DNA of 6,326 bases from Candidatus Kuenenia stuttgartensis (lineage in GTDB: Bacteria; Planctomycetota; Planctomycetia; Isosphaerales; Isosphaeraceae), in the NCBI GenBank assembly GCA_945874095.1, contig CAMCFM010000281.1, positions 1-6,326 of the forward strand, given 5' to 3'. The stretch's first letter is position 1. Every line of letters starts with the position of its first letter. Shown one piece after another: positions 1-6,326 of the stretch. Below the pieces are notes generated by a model, which saw only the letters and a program-made list of their open reading frames with translations, ran no database searches and had not been told where the DNA came from. The translations under genes were made by a program, and so were the position numbers.

Positions 1-243
1 GACTCTGCGATTCAAGGCAAAGTTCTGGCCGCCATCTGTCACGGCCCATGGATGCTCTGCTCGACAAAAGGTGCTCTCAAGGGCAAGCGTGCCACCGGAT
101 TTTTTGCCGTTCGTGACGATGTCGAAAACGCCGGAATGATTTGGGAAGACGCAGCCTGCGTGCGTGACGGAAATCTGGTCACCAGTCGTACACCTGCCGA
201 CCTCCCAGAATTCATGCAAGGCATTATTGCCGCACTCTCTTGA
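1..243 (+). CDS. DJ-1/PfpI-family protein (YhbO/PfpI-like), C-terminal part
   Basis: The reading frame is open from the first base and ends at TGA 241-243, giving the last 80 residues of a protein whose start lies upstream of the window. Near the left edge it has the nucleophile-elbow motif AICHGPW, with the catalytic Cys at residue 13 and the neighbouring His at 14 of the visible part. The tail reads VTSRTPADLPEF and closely resembles the end of E. coli YhbO and archaeal PfpI (about 170 residues in full). Family members are cytoplasmic and have been described as proteases, glyoxalase III/deglycases or general stress proteins; which activity applies here cannot be told. The conserved N-terminal Glu that assists the Cys is outside the window. 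The gene converges on xylA, with a strong hairpin between them. The family call is secure and the exact function is not. Confidence 0.9.
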   Translation, partial: DSAIQGKVLAAICHGPWMLCSTKGALKGKRATGFFAVRDDVENAGMIWEDAACVRDGNLVTSRTPADLPEFMQGIIAALS

Positions 244-267
244 TCGAATCCACCAACTTCTGATCGA

Positions 268-320
268 ATAAAAAATCGCCTCGCTTGTGTAATCAAGCGA
301 GGCGATTTTCATTTAATTTT
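268..320. terminator. Bidirectional intrinsic terminator between PfpI-like gene and xylA
   Basis: Positions 272-287 and 294-309 are a perfect 16-bp inverted repeat around a 6-nt loop (TGTAAT, 288-293). The stem core is GC-rich (ATCGCCTCGCTTG). On the + strand the stem ends in TTTT, followed shortly by ATTTAATTTTT. On the - strand it ends in the run of T's complementary to the A's at 270-275. The hairpin lies between two convergent genes, 28 nt after the PfpI-like stop and just beyond the xylA stop. It can therefore serve as a Rho-independent terminator for both. Confidence 0.85.
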
Positions 321-336
321 TGAGTTCCGAACAGGA

Positions 337-1653
337 TCAGATGAATTCGTTGATCAAGTTCTCAAGCATTTCCTGACGACCGCTTCCAATCGGCGCTGAA
401 TCTCCCTTGGCGATCATCAGTTTTTCAATGTCCGCAAAACCAGCCTGACCTGACTCAATCTGTTGACCCAATTCGCCATCCCACGAGCTGTATCGTGCGG
501 AAACGAAGTCGGCCAAACGTCCGTCCGTCTGAATCGCATGAGCGATTTTCAAACCACGAGCAAACGCATCCATTCCCCCGATGTGGGAATAGAACAAGTC
601 AATCGGCTCGAAACTTTCGCGCCGCACTTTGGCGTCGAAATTCACCCCGCCGGTCGTAAATCCACCCATCTCAAGGATCTTACGCATACAGTGAGTGGTC
701 AGATAGATATCCGTTGGAAACTGATCTGTATCCCAGCCAAGCATCGGATCACCCGTATTTGCATCGATCGAGCCCAACGCGCCTGAATCCACAGCCACTG
801 TCAATTCGTGGAGCATTTCGTGACCAGCCAGTGTGGCGTGATTCGTCTCCAAATTCAGCTTGAAGTGGTCCATTAAGTCATAGGTCCGCAAGAAGTTCAA
901 GCACGCCGCTGCGTCCGAGTCATACTGGTGCTTGGTCGGCTCCTTCGGCTTCGGCTCAATATAAAACTGGCCTGTAAAGCCAATCGCTTTCTTGTAATCC
1001 ACTGCCATATGCAGAAACCGGGCCAGGTGATCCAGCTCGCGTTTCATATTCGTGTTGAGCATGGTCTGGTAGCCTTCACGGCCTCCCCAGAACGTATAGC
1101 CCTCACCACCAAGATCATGCGTCACTTCCATGGCCTTTTTGACCTGCGAAGCCGCCATCGCAAACACTTCCACATTTGGGCTTGTCGATGCTCCCTGATT
1201 GTATCGAGGGTGCGTGAACAAATTCGCGGTGCCCCACAGAAGCTTGATTCCAGTCCTCTGCTGCTCTTCTTTGAGAACTTTGGCAACTTCGTCAAAATTC
1301 TTATGGCTTTCCGTCAGATTCTTCCCCTCAGGGGAAACGTCACGGTCATGGAACGCATAGTAAGGCGCTCCCAGTTTCGAGATAAACTCGAAGGCCATCC
1401 GAGCCCTTCGCTGAGCATTTGCGACCGAGTTTGTACCGTCTTCCCATGGCCTTACGGCTGTTCCCGCACCAAATGGGTCACCAAGTGGATTTGAGAACGT
1501 ATGCCAATAGACGACTGAAAAACGCAAGTGGTCGCGCATCGTCTTGCCACCCACCAGCTCATCATCGTTATAGTGCTTGAACTCAAGTGGATTACGAGAC
1601 TTAGGCCCACCAAATGCGATCTTGGAAATACCCGGGAAGAATTCTTGCGACAT
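337..1653 (-). CDS. xylA: Xylose isomerase
   Basis: This cytoplasmic enzyme (EC 5.3.1.5) interconverts D-xylose and D-xylulose, and usually D-glucose and D-fructose, using two divalent metals. The 438-residue length fits the longer (class II) form, like E. coli XylA (440). Active-site residues sit one position after their E. coli equivalents: W50, catalytic H102 and D105 in FHDRDVSPEG; the signature WGGREGY at 189-195; metal ligands E233 and K235 in EPKPKEPTKHQYD; E269 and H272 in LETNH; D297, D308 and D310 in IDANTGDPMLGWDTD; D340 in NFDAK. Nothing essential is missing. ATG 1653 is chosen as start because AGGA lies 7 nt upstream. An in-frame TTG at 1698 would add 15 residues, has no comparable ribosome site and is unlikely. 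No xylulokinase, transporter or xylose regulator gene is adjacent, so it appears to be a single-gene unit. It is transcribed divergently from the TPR operon. Confidence 0.97.
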   Translation of the reverse strand: MSQEFFPGISKIAFGGPKSRNPLEFKHYNDDELVGGKTMRDHLRFSVVYWHTFSNPLGDPFGAGTAVRPWEDGTNSVANAQRRARMAFEFISKLGAPYYAFHDRDVSPEGKNLTESHKNFDEVAKVLKEEQQRTGIKLLWGTANLFTHPRYNQGASTSPNVEVFAMAASQVKKAMEVTHDLGGEGYTFWGGREGYQTMLNTNMKRELDHLARFLHMAVDYKKAIGFTGQFYIEPKPKEPTKHQYDSDAAACLNFLRTYDLMDHFKLNLETNHATLAGHEMLHELTVAVDSGALGSIDANTGDPMLGWDTDQFPTDIYLTTHCMRKILEMGGFTTGGVNFDAKVRRESFEPIDLFYSHIGGMDAFARGLKIAHAIQTDGRLADFVSARYSSWDGELGQQIESGQAGFADIEKLMIAKGDSAPIGSGRQEMLENLINEFI

Positions 1654-1660
1654 GGTCGAT

Positions 1661-1664
1661 TCCT
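1661..1664 (-). promoter_or_regulatory. Ribosome binding site of xylA
   Basis: On the minus strand AGGA lies 7 nt before ATG 1653, with a further purine-rich AAGAGG just upstream. This decides the start in favour of the 438-residue protein over the TTG at 1698. Confidence 0.7.
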
Positions 1665-1706
1665 GAACCTCTTGCAACTTGGGCACAGATTGACCCAATG
1701 TCTTGC

Positions 1707-1735
1707 ATAATCTAGTTTTGTGTCATGTGGAACAA
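1707..1735 (-). promoter_or_regulatory. Possible sigma70-like promoter for xylA
   Basis: On the minus strand TTGTTC (1730-1735) is followed after 17 bp by GATTAT (1707-1712). These are partial matches to the -35 and -10 consensus. A transcript from here would start around 1700 and have a leader of roughly 45-50 nt before ATG 1653. It would also exclude the alternative TTG start at 1698 from having a useful ribosome site. The match is weak and the organism's promoter preferences are unknown, so this is a candidate only. Confidence 0.25.
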
Positions 1736-1820
1736 GAGCAAAGTGGCAAGCCCTTCCGCCGGACTGACCAACCACTCTATCGCGACTCAGTCTAGCCGGA
1801 ATTGAGAGACAGGGCAACGG

Positions 1821-1853
1821 CAGGAATCGACTTTCTCGGCTTCCTGTTTTTTT
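1821..1853 (+). terminator. Terminator-like hairpin with T run in the divergent intergenic region
   Basis: CAGGAA (1821-1826) pairs with TTCCTG (1841-1846). Inside, CGA and TCG can add three more pairs around a short pyrimidine loop. Seven T's (1847-1853) follow directly. The form is that of a modest intrinsic terminator acting on rightward transcription. No protein-coding gene precedes it on this strand, so it would end either a short untranslated transcript or a leader of the TPR operon. The stem is only 6 contiguous pairs, so chance is possible. Confidence 0.35.
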
Positions 1854-1892
1854 CCAGACCACAAGGGCTTTATGTCCATCACTCCGACAGGT

Positions 1893-1898
1893 TATGAT
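1893..1898 (+). promoter_or_regulatory. Possible -10 box for the TPR-ExbB operon
   Basis: TATGAT matches the sigma70 -10 consensus at five of six positions. The -35 region about 17-18 bp upstream is poor. A transcript starting near 1905 would leave about 70 nt of leader before ATG 1976. It would also leave almost no leader for the in-frame ATG at 1907, which supports the downstream start for the first TPR gene. Confidence 0.3.
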
Positions 1899-1975
1899 AA
1901 AGTCCAATGAGCTCCATTCATCTCCTGATCCAAAAATCTCGGTTGATTCAGCCCACCTCACACAGAGAAACCGGC

Positions 1976-4786
1976 ATGAACTTCCAAATATCGCCCTCCC
2001 CCGACCGCTCCATTCGTGCTGCGGCTAAACTTTTTCGCTTCTGCATCCTCATCGCTTTACTTTCCCAGAAACCGCTAGAGGCTCAAGCAACCAAAAAAAC
2101 GGACCCATCATCCGCTTCCTCTAAAAAGGGTGAGGAACAATTTCTCGACGGCCTTTGGGCTCGTGGTTATTACGACCTTGCCGATGATTATCTGGCGGAA
2201 TTGAATACACTCAAAAAAATCGATTCCAAAAGAATCGACTGGCTGAAAGCACGCTCTAAATTTGAAGAAGCCAGTGTTCAGATTGATCTCAGTAAACGTC
2301 GCGGACTTTTGGAGAAATCCGTGACCGAAATGGATCGGTCAATCTCAACCATGGGAGCCACCGACGAATCTGTAAACGCCCGCCTGATCCAAGTCAAAGC
2401 TGTGATCGAATTGGCACACCTGCTGTTAGTGGATTCTCAAGATCAGCCCACCCCAAGCCAGGCTGAAGTCCTCCTCAAACAGTCCAGGGAACAACTCAGC
2501 GAAGCACGCAAATACAACTCATCTTTAATAGATAGTCTCTTAAAACGCGAAAAGACATTCAAATTACCCGTATTACCTGACGATCCACGTCGCCCTGAAT
2601 TTGAATCGACCCAACTCGATCGGCTCAACGCACAATTGCAATCCGCCTTGATCGACTACGAAGAAGCTCAGACCTGGCCTGACAAATCCGATGAACGCAA
2701 GAAAAAGCTGACCCAGGCAAATGAAATCCTTCAGAAGTTATACGAACAGAATCGTCAGCAGATTGCTGGCCAAAACGCTCGCCTCTGGCAAGCCAAGTGC
2801 CTTCAAGAACTCGGTAAACTTCCTGAAGCTTCGGGTATTTACGGCGAATTGATTGATCAGGCTGACCAGGCATTAAAATCCATCAAACGCAGGGCCATGT
2901 ATTTTCGTCTGCTAGCCTATCGTGACCGTGGAGATTTTGCACTGGCCGCCGATGAAGCCAACCGCTGGCTCAGCACATACCCAGATCAAGCCAGAACAGA
3001 CGATGGGCTCGGCGTTCAGCTAGAATTGGCCCGAAATATCATTTTACAATTCCCCAAGGCCGCCACCAAAGAGAAATCGGCAGGCGAAAGAGTGGCTCGC
3101 GAACGTCTCAGTAGCGTCGTTCGTGTCTATTCAAGACATCAGGCTGAAGCTCGAAAACTATTAAATCAGATTCGTAAATCTGGACCTGAAATCAATCCTT
3201 CAAGGCTTGACTTGACAGCCGCCATGGCAGCCGGCCAGGAATCTCTGGAATTAAAGGATTGGTCAAGAGCTGAGAAATGCTTTGAGGCAGCAGCATCGAA
3301 ATCGCAGTCCGCGAAAGATATTCCAAATTATGTCAAAGCCCGATATTTCCAGACCGTCGCCTTATTCCGCTCCGAACAATACTATGAAGCCTATGTCCTC
3401 GGCAACCACATCGCACGCCGATACCCCAGTATCGCCCTGTCTGCCAATTCCGCAGAAGTCGCCTGTGCTGCAATGACTTACGCTTATAATGACATGAAAT
3501 CTGTTGATCCGGCATCCGACCTCAATCGACTCACAGAACTGGCCGTTTTTATCACGAAGACCTGGCCTGATACCCCTCAGTCAGATTCCTCACGAATCAC
3601 CATGGCCGAAATCGCACGCGGGCAAGGCCGATACGACGATGCTGCCAAAGCCCTTAATGCAATCCCGCCGACCTCCGAACAGTTTGGCGATGCTCAGGCC
3701 AAACTGGGCCTGGTGCTTTGGCGTAAAAGTCAGTCTCTGAATAAAGAGGATGCAAAAACAGAAGTCGATAAAAATGTAACAGACGCCATCGCTGCATTCC
3801 GAAAATCGATCGAAATCCGATCAAAAAGTGGTGTTCCTGACGAAGACCTCAAATTGATTGGCACCCGTCTTGATCTGGCGGATGCCCTGATTATTATAGG
3901 AAACCCGGCAGAATCCATCACCATTCTCAACGAATCCGAATCTCATGTCAATCAAGCACCTGCTGAACTTCAGTCACGATTTCGACGCACAAAAGTTCGG
4001 GCTCTGATCGCATCCGACCAACTTGACCAAGCTTTAAATGATCTCCAGAAAGCCGAAAAATCAGGCCAAAATGCCGACGAACTCTCGTCATTGTATTTCC
4101 AGCTCGGTCAATCCATTCAAGATGAAATGAAAGAACTGCAAGCCAAAAGTGATGGCCGGCTTGTACGTGTTCGTCAATCTTACCAGTCTTTCCTGAAGTC
4201 TCTGGCTGGAAGCAAAGCTGGCGATTCCTGGCAAGCACTTCAATGGGTCGCTGAAGCCCAACTCGAAAATAATCAGCCGGCAGCGGCTCTGGCCACGTTT
4301 GATCAGATCCATTCAAAATATATAAAGCAAGAAAGTTTTGAACGCGATCCCGCCAATGCTCAGCGCATCACACGCACCCTGATCAAAACGGCTGAAGCAG
4401 CCAGAAAATCGGGCCAATTCCAGCAAGCCAATTCAACTTTAATGTCACTTAAGGCGAAAAACCCCAACCTTTTGCCTCTCATGATGGAACAAGGCCGATT
4501 GCTCGAAGATTCAGGCAAATCCTCAGACGCATTTGTGCACTGGCGAACACTAGCCACCCGTCTTGGGAGCCTGACACCACGCCCCTCTGAATATTATGAG
4601 TCGTGGATTGAAGTCGCCCATAGCCTTGAAAAACAAGGGAAATCATCGACTGCCAAACAGACCCTGGCTGGAATTCTCAGACTTGGTGGAACAAAAATTC
4701 CTCCTGAATGGAAATCCGCAATCGAATCGGAAATCAAACGCTTGTCAAGTTCGACTACACCTAAAAAAACTGGAGTAAAGTCATGA
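1976..4786 (+). CDS. Large exported TPR-type helical-repeat protein (936 aa)
   Basis: From ATG 1976 the product opens with a Sec-type signal peptide: a basic n-region (R11, R14, K18, R21), a short hydrophobic stretch FCILIALLS (22-30), and an AQA cleavage site at 36-38. The rest is almost entirely alpha-helical with degenerate tetratricopeptide-like repeats, clearest near residues 265-335, 415-485, 540-615, 670-710, 752-782, 800-830, 833-862 and 872-902. These show the usual small-residue and aromatic spacing, such as the repeat end GRYDDAAKAL. Residues 53-260 are helical but less repeat-like. No enzymatic motif, lipobox or further membrane segment is seen, and the C-terminus is Ser/Thr/Lys-rich. 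Such proteins scaffold protein assemblies; here the site would be the periplasm. An in-frame ATG at 1907 would add 23 residues ahead of the signal peptide and is disfavoured. The ribosome site (AGAGA, 7 nt upstream) is weak. The gene overlaps the next by ATGA. Specific function is unknown. Confidence 0.85.
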   Translation: MNFQISPSPDRSIRAAAKLFRFCILIALLSQKPLEAQATKKTDPSSASSKKGEEQFLDGLWARGYYDLADDYLAELNTLKKIDSKRIDWLKARSKFEEASVQIDLSKRRGLLEKSVTEMDRSISTMGATDESVNARLIQVKAVIELAHLLLVDSQDQPTPSQAEVLLKQSREQLSEARKYNSSLIDSLLKREKTFKLPVLPDDPRRPEFESTQLDRLNAQLQSALIDYEEAQTWPDKSDERKKKLTQANEILQKLYEQNRQQIAGQNARLWQAKCLQELGKLPEASGIYGELIDQADQALKSIKRRAMYFRLLAYRDRGDFALAADEANRWLSTYPDQARTDDGLGVQLELARNIILQFPKAATKEKSAGERVARERLSSVVRVYSRHQAEARKLLNQIRKSGPEINPSRLDLTAAMAAGQESLELKDWSRAEKCFEAAASKSQSAKDIPNYVKARYFQTVALFRSEQYYEAYVLGNHIARRYPSIALSANSAEVACAAMTYAYNDMKSVDPASDLNRLTELAVFITKTWPDTPQSDSSRITMAEIARGQGRYDDAAKALNAIPPTSEQFGDAQAKLGLVLWRKSQSLNKEDAKTEVDKNVTDAIAAFRKSIEIRSKSGVPDEDLKLIGTRLDLADALIIIGNPAESITILNESESHVNQAPAELQSRFRRTKVRALIASDQLDQALNDLQKAEKSGQNADELSSLYFQLGQSIQDEMKELQAKSDGRLVRVRQSYQSFLKSLAGSKAGDSWQALQWVAEAQLENNQPAAALATFDQIHSKYIKQESFERDPANAQRITRTLIKTAEAARKSGQFQQANSTLMSLKAKNPNLLPLMMEQGRLLEDSGKSSDAFVHWRTLATRLGSLTPRPSEYYESWIEVAHSLEKQGKSSTAKQTLAGILRLGGTKIPPEWKSAIESEIKRLSSSTTPKKTGVKS
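4772..4775 (+). promoter_or_regulatory. Ribosome binding site of the second TPR gene
   Basis: GGAG lies 7 nt before ATG 4783, inside the end of the preceding gene. It favours ATG 4783 over the in-frame ATG at 4789. Together with the ATGA overlap it suggests coupled translation. Confidence 0.7.
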
Positions 4787-5865
4787 CTATGAAATGGTTT
4801 AAACTTAAAACGCTCATGATCCGTTTTTTCAGCCTGCTGGTTTTAATCCTGGCAATATCGTCTAAAGCCAATGCACAGACCGACGAAATTCAATTAAAAC
4901 CAATGACTGGTCAAACAACTGGCAAGATCATTCGTGGAACAATTCAGAGCGAATCCCCTCGCGAAATTAAAATAACGGTCTCTGGCAAAACAGAAACCAT
5001 TATGGTCGATGACCTTGCGAACATTGATTATGCCAATACACCCGCAGCTTTTTTTGAGGCAAAACAGAGAGAAAAGTCGGGCGACTATATGGCAGCTCTT
5101 GAGAGTTATAAAAGGGCATCGAATGCAAGTGGAGTCCGGCCCTTCGTATTGCAACTCGTAAAATTCCGATATGCATCCGCACTTGCTGAAGCCAGCTTGT
5201 CAGACGACAAAAAAACTCCAGAAGCCATCGACGCGCTTCAGGATTTCGTGAAATCCAACCCCTCATCAAGGCATACTCCAGATGCCTCTGAACAGCTCCT
5301 GAATCTTGTCAGAAGCGGTTCTGATCCCGCAAAAGTCGACTCAGTGCTAGCCGACATGTCAAAGATTCCAGGTGCCCAAGCCCGTTCGAACGTTTTGAGG
5401 GCTGGATTGCTAACAGATCGGGGCAAGCCCGACGATGCATTGAAATTACTCGCTTCTACAAAATCACAAATCCCTAAGAATTCGGAACTCGAGCGCATCG
5501 CCCAATCCGTCCAGATCAACGCGCTCGTCGGCCAGAAAAACTTCGCAGAAGCTGAAAAACAGGCCAGAACTTTGATTGAATCCACTTCCCCTGAGGACAT
5601 TTCTTCACTGGCACCAGCTTACAACGCCCTTGGAGACTGTCTAAGAGCTGCCGGCAAGCCCAAAGATGCCATGATTGCATATCTCCACACGGAAATCCTT
5701 TACGACAAGGCCGCTGACGAACACGCCAGAGCCCTTTCTGCAATCACTCAACTCTGGCGGATTCTGGAAAAGCCTGATCGCGCTGAACAATCACTCAATA
5801 AACTCGCCTCAGCCTATCCACGCAGCCCATGGCTGAAAAAAGCCCAAGGCGTAACCAAGCCATGA
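4783..5865 (+). CDS. Exported TPR protein with small beta-rich N-terminal domain (360 aa)
   Basis: The product starts with a clear signal peptide: basic KWFKLK and R14, hydrophobic FFSLLVLILAI (15-25), and an ANA cleavage site at 29-31 followed by Q. Residues about 36-84 alternate polar and hydrophobic residues in a beta pattern (GKIIRGTIQ, REIKITV, ETIMVDDLANIDY), suggesting a compact barrel-like module. From residue 88 onward it is helical with TPR-like repeats near 88-112, 145-176, 198-226, 237-266, 276-308 and 313-346. Examples are KSGDYMAALESYKRA and the canonical end AYPRSPWLKKA. It has no catalytic motif and no membrane anchor beyond the signal, so it is probably soluble in the periplasm. 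Its start overlaps the upstream stop (ATGA, 4783-4786), and its own stop falls in another ATGA just before the channel gene. It is likely a partner or adaptor of the adjacent ExbB-like channel. Fold and export are well supported; the role is inferred. Confidence 0.85.
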   Translation: MTMKWFKLKTLMIRFFSLLVLILAISSKANAQTDEIQLKPMTGQTTGKIIRGTIQSESPREIKITVSGKTETIMVDDLANIDYANTPAAFFEAKQREKSGDYMAALESYKRASNASGVRPFVLQLVKFRYASALAEASLSDDKKTPEAIDALQDFVKSNPSSRHTPDASEQLLNLVRSGSDPAKVDSVLADMSKIPGAQARSNVLRAGLLTDRGKPDDALKLLASTKSQIPKNSELERIAQSVQINALVGQKNFAEAEKQARTLIESTSPEDISSLAPAYNALGDCLRAAGKPKDAMIAYLHTEILYDKAADEHARALSAITQLWRILEKPDRAEQSLNKLASAYPRSPWLKKAQGVTKP

Positions 5866-5925
5866 TCCGTCTTCACTTCAAGTACAACTCTTTCGAACAA
5901 TCCCACCTCAATTCCATATCGATCC

Positions 5926-5930
5926 GGGAG
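5926..5930 (+). promoter_or_regulatory. Ribosome binding site of the ExbB-like gene
   Basis: GGGAG lies 9 nt before ATG 5940. This and the normal signal peptide that follows favour ATG 5940 over the in-frame ATG 5862, which overlaps the upstream stop as ATGA but has only AAGG at a long distance. Confidence 0.65.
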
Positions 5931-5939
5931 TCATTCGCA

Positions 5940-6326
5940 ATGTCGCGATTCCGTCAGATTCCAAGATTCCTTACTGCACTTTTAACTCTCATTGTATTCA
6001 CCTCAGTTGCAATGGCTCAGGAGCCAGCCAAAACAGCTCAACCTCCTGCCACAAAAGCGGCTGAACCTGCTAAAGTAGTCACTCCAGATCCTGCTCCGGC
6101 CCAAGTTCCTGCCGCAAATACTGAAGCCGCACCTGCGGTAGCCCCTTCTGCACCTGCTCCATCAACCAATACTCCCACGGCTCCGCCTCAACAGGAAAGC
6201 CTGCTGCTTTGGATTTATAAGGCTGAAGGGATTTTCTTTTTCCCTCAATTATTCATGTCCATCGGCCTTGTTGCCATGATTGTGCTTTATAGCATGCAGG
6301 TTGGACGCAAAGAATTTATGCCTTTG
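5940..6326 (+). CDS. MotA/TolQ/ExbB-type proton-channel protein, N-terminal part
   Basis: The frame runs open to the window end, giving the first 129 residues. It starts with a signal peptide (basic R3, R5, R9; hydrophobic FLTALLTLIVFTSVA; cleavage after AMA at 24-26). A Pro/Ala-rich, probably unstructured tract follows at 27-86. Then comes SLLLWIYKAEG and a hydrophobic segment at about 98-119 (FFFPQLFMSIGLVAMIVLY), ended by the basic VGRKEF. This matches the first transmembrane helix and cytoplasmic entry of ExbB/TolQ-type subunits, which form a proton-driven inner-membrane motor with ExbD/TolR. The defining proton-channel core (second and third helices) is beyond the window, so the family call rests on N-terminal layout and operon context. 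The upstream ATG at 5862 would add 26 residues before the signal peptide and is less likely. If 5940 is right, there is a 74-nt gap to the previous gene. Confidence 0.72.
   Translation, partial: MSRFRQIPRFLTALLTLIVFTSVAMAQEPAKTAQPPATKAAEPAKVVTPDPAPAQVPAANTEAAPAVAPSAPAPSTNTPTAPPQQESLLLWIYKAEGIFFFPQLFMSIGLVAMIVLYSMQVGRKEFMPL

Larger units (their letters stand above)
1654..1975. other. Divergent intergenic region (xylA / TPR operon)
   Basis: This 322-bp stretch separates two divergent genes and must contain the promoter of xylA and very probably that of the rightward operon. Visible elements are a weak minus-strand promoter candidate (1707-1735), a hairpin with a T run (1821-1853), and a TATGAT box (1893-1898). 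Reading frames through it on both strands are fragmentary, lack ribosome sites and encode nothing recognisable. No clear palindromic operator for a xylose regulator was found. Confidence 0.6.

Noticed and set aside
241..269. Direct repeat TGATCGAAT at 241-249 and 261-269
   Set aside because: Only 9 bp, two copies, the first including a stop codon. It lies after the gene rather than in a promoter, so chance is the simplest explanation.
928..1494. 188-codon plus-strand open frame inside xylA
   Set aside because: It lies wholly opposite a gene with full catalytic conservation. The composition is that of a complementary-strand shadow.
1654..1698. N-terminal extension of XylA from TTG 1698 (15 extra residues)
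   Set aside because: TTG start without a good ribosome site. ATG 1653 has AGGA at 7 nt and gives the usual family length, and the extra residues resemble nothing in XylA.
1452..1961. 169-codon minus-strand open frame across the xylA start and intergenic region
   Set aside because: It overlaps the xylA coding region in another frame, its product resembles nothing known, and no ribosome site supports it.
1907..1975. Upstream in-frame ATG 1907 for the large TPR protein
   Set aside because: It would place 23 polar residues before the signal peptide, has no ribosome site, and lies right after the candidate -10 box.
2042..2044. Cys 23 of the large TPR protein as a lipoprotein site
   Set aside because: The Cys is at the start of the hydrophobic stretch, not after a lipobox. 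An AQA signal peptidase I site follows at 36-38.
1..6326. Mobile element, phage, CRISPR or tRNA/rRNA content
   Set aside because: No transposase, integrase, terminal inverted repeats, spaced repeats or RNA-gene signatures were seen. Gene order and composition look like stable chromosome.

Overview
The window reads like bacterial chromosome from a Gram-negative-type organism, most likely a planctomycete. That is an inference from three things: the xylose isomerase type, the pairing of large secreted TPR proteins with an ExbB/TolQ-like channel subunit that has a long Pro/Ala-rich exported N-terminus, and the moderate GC content. No rRNA, tRNA, insertion sequence, phage gene or CRISPR array is visible, and the DNA looks like ordinary core genome.

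Layout: (1) Positions 1-243 (+) hold the C-terminal half of a DJ-1/PfpI-family protein, with its catalytic Cys-His pair visible. (2) A 16-bp perfect hairpin flanked by A and T runs (about 268-320) lies between this gene and the convergent xylA and probably stops transcription from both sides. (3) Positions 337-1653 (-) hold a complete xylose isomerase, xylA, with every expected catalytic and metal-binding residue. (4) The divergent intergenic region 1654-1975 carries the probable promoters for xylA and for the rightward operon, plus one terminator-like hairpin. (5) Positions 1976-4786 (+) encode a 936-residue exported TPR-type helical-repeat protein. (6) Positions 4783-5865 (+) encode a second exported TPR protein of 360 residues with a small beta-rich N-terminal domain; its start overlaps the preceding stop as ATGA. 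(7) Positions 5940-6326 (+) hold the 5' part of an ExbB/TolQ/MotA-type proton-channel gene, cut by the window end.

Genes 5-7 form one rightward operon. All three products begin with export signals. The third is a predicted energy-transducing inner-membrane channel subunit, and the next gene beyond the window is expected to be its ExbD/TolR partner. The best functional reading is an envelope machine driven by the proton-motive force, in which two periplasmic TPR proteins act as scaffolds or substrate adaptors, loosely like CpoB next to Tol-Pal or TtpC in TonB systems. What it works on cannot be told from the sequence. xylA and the PfpI-like gene are separate housekeeping or stress functions with no evident link to this operon.
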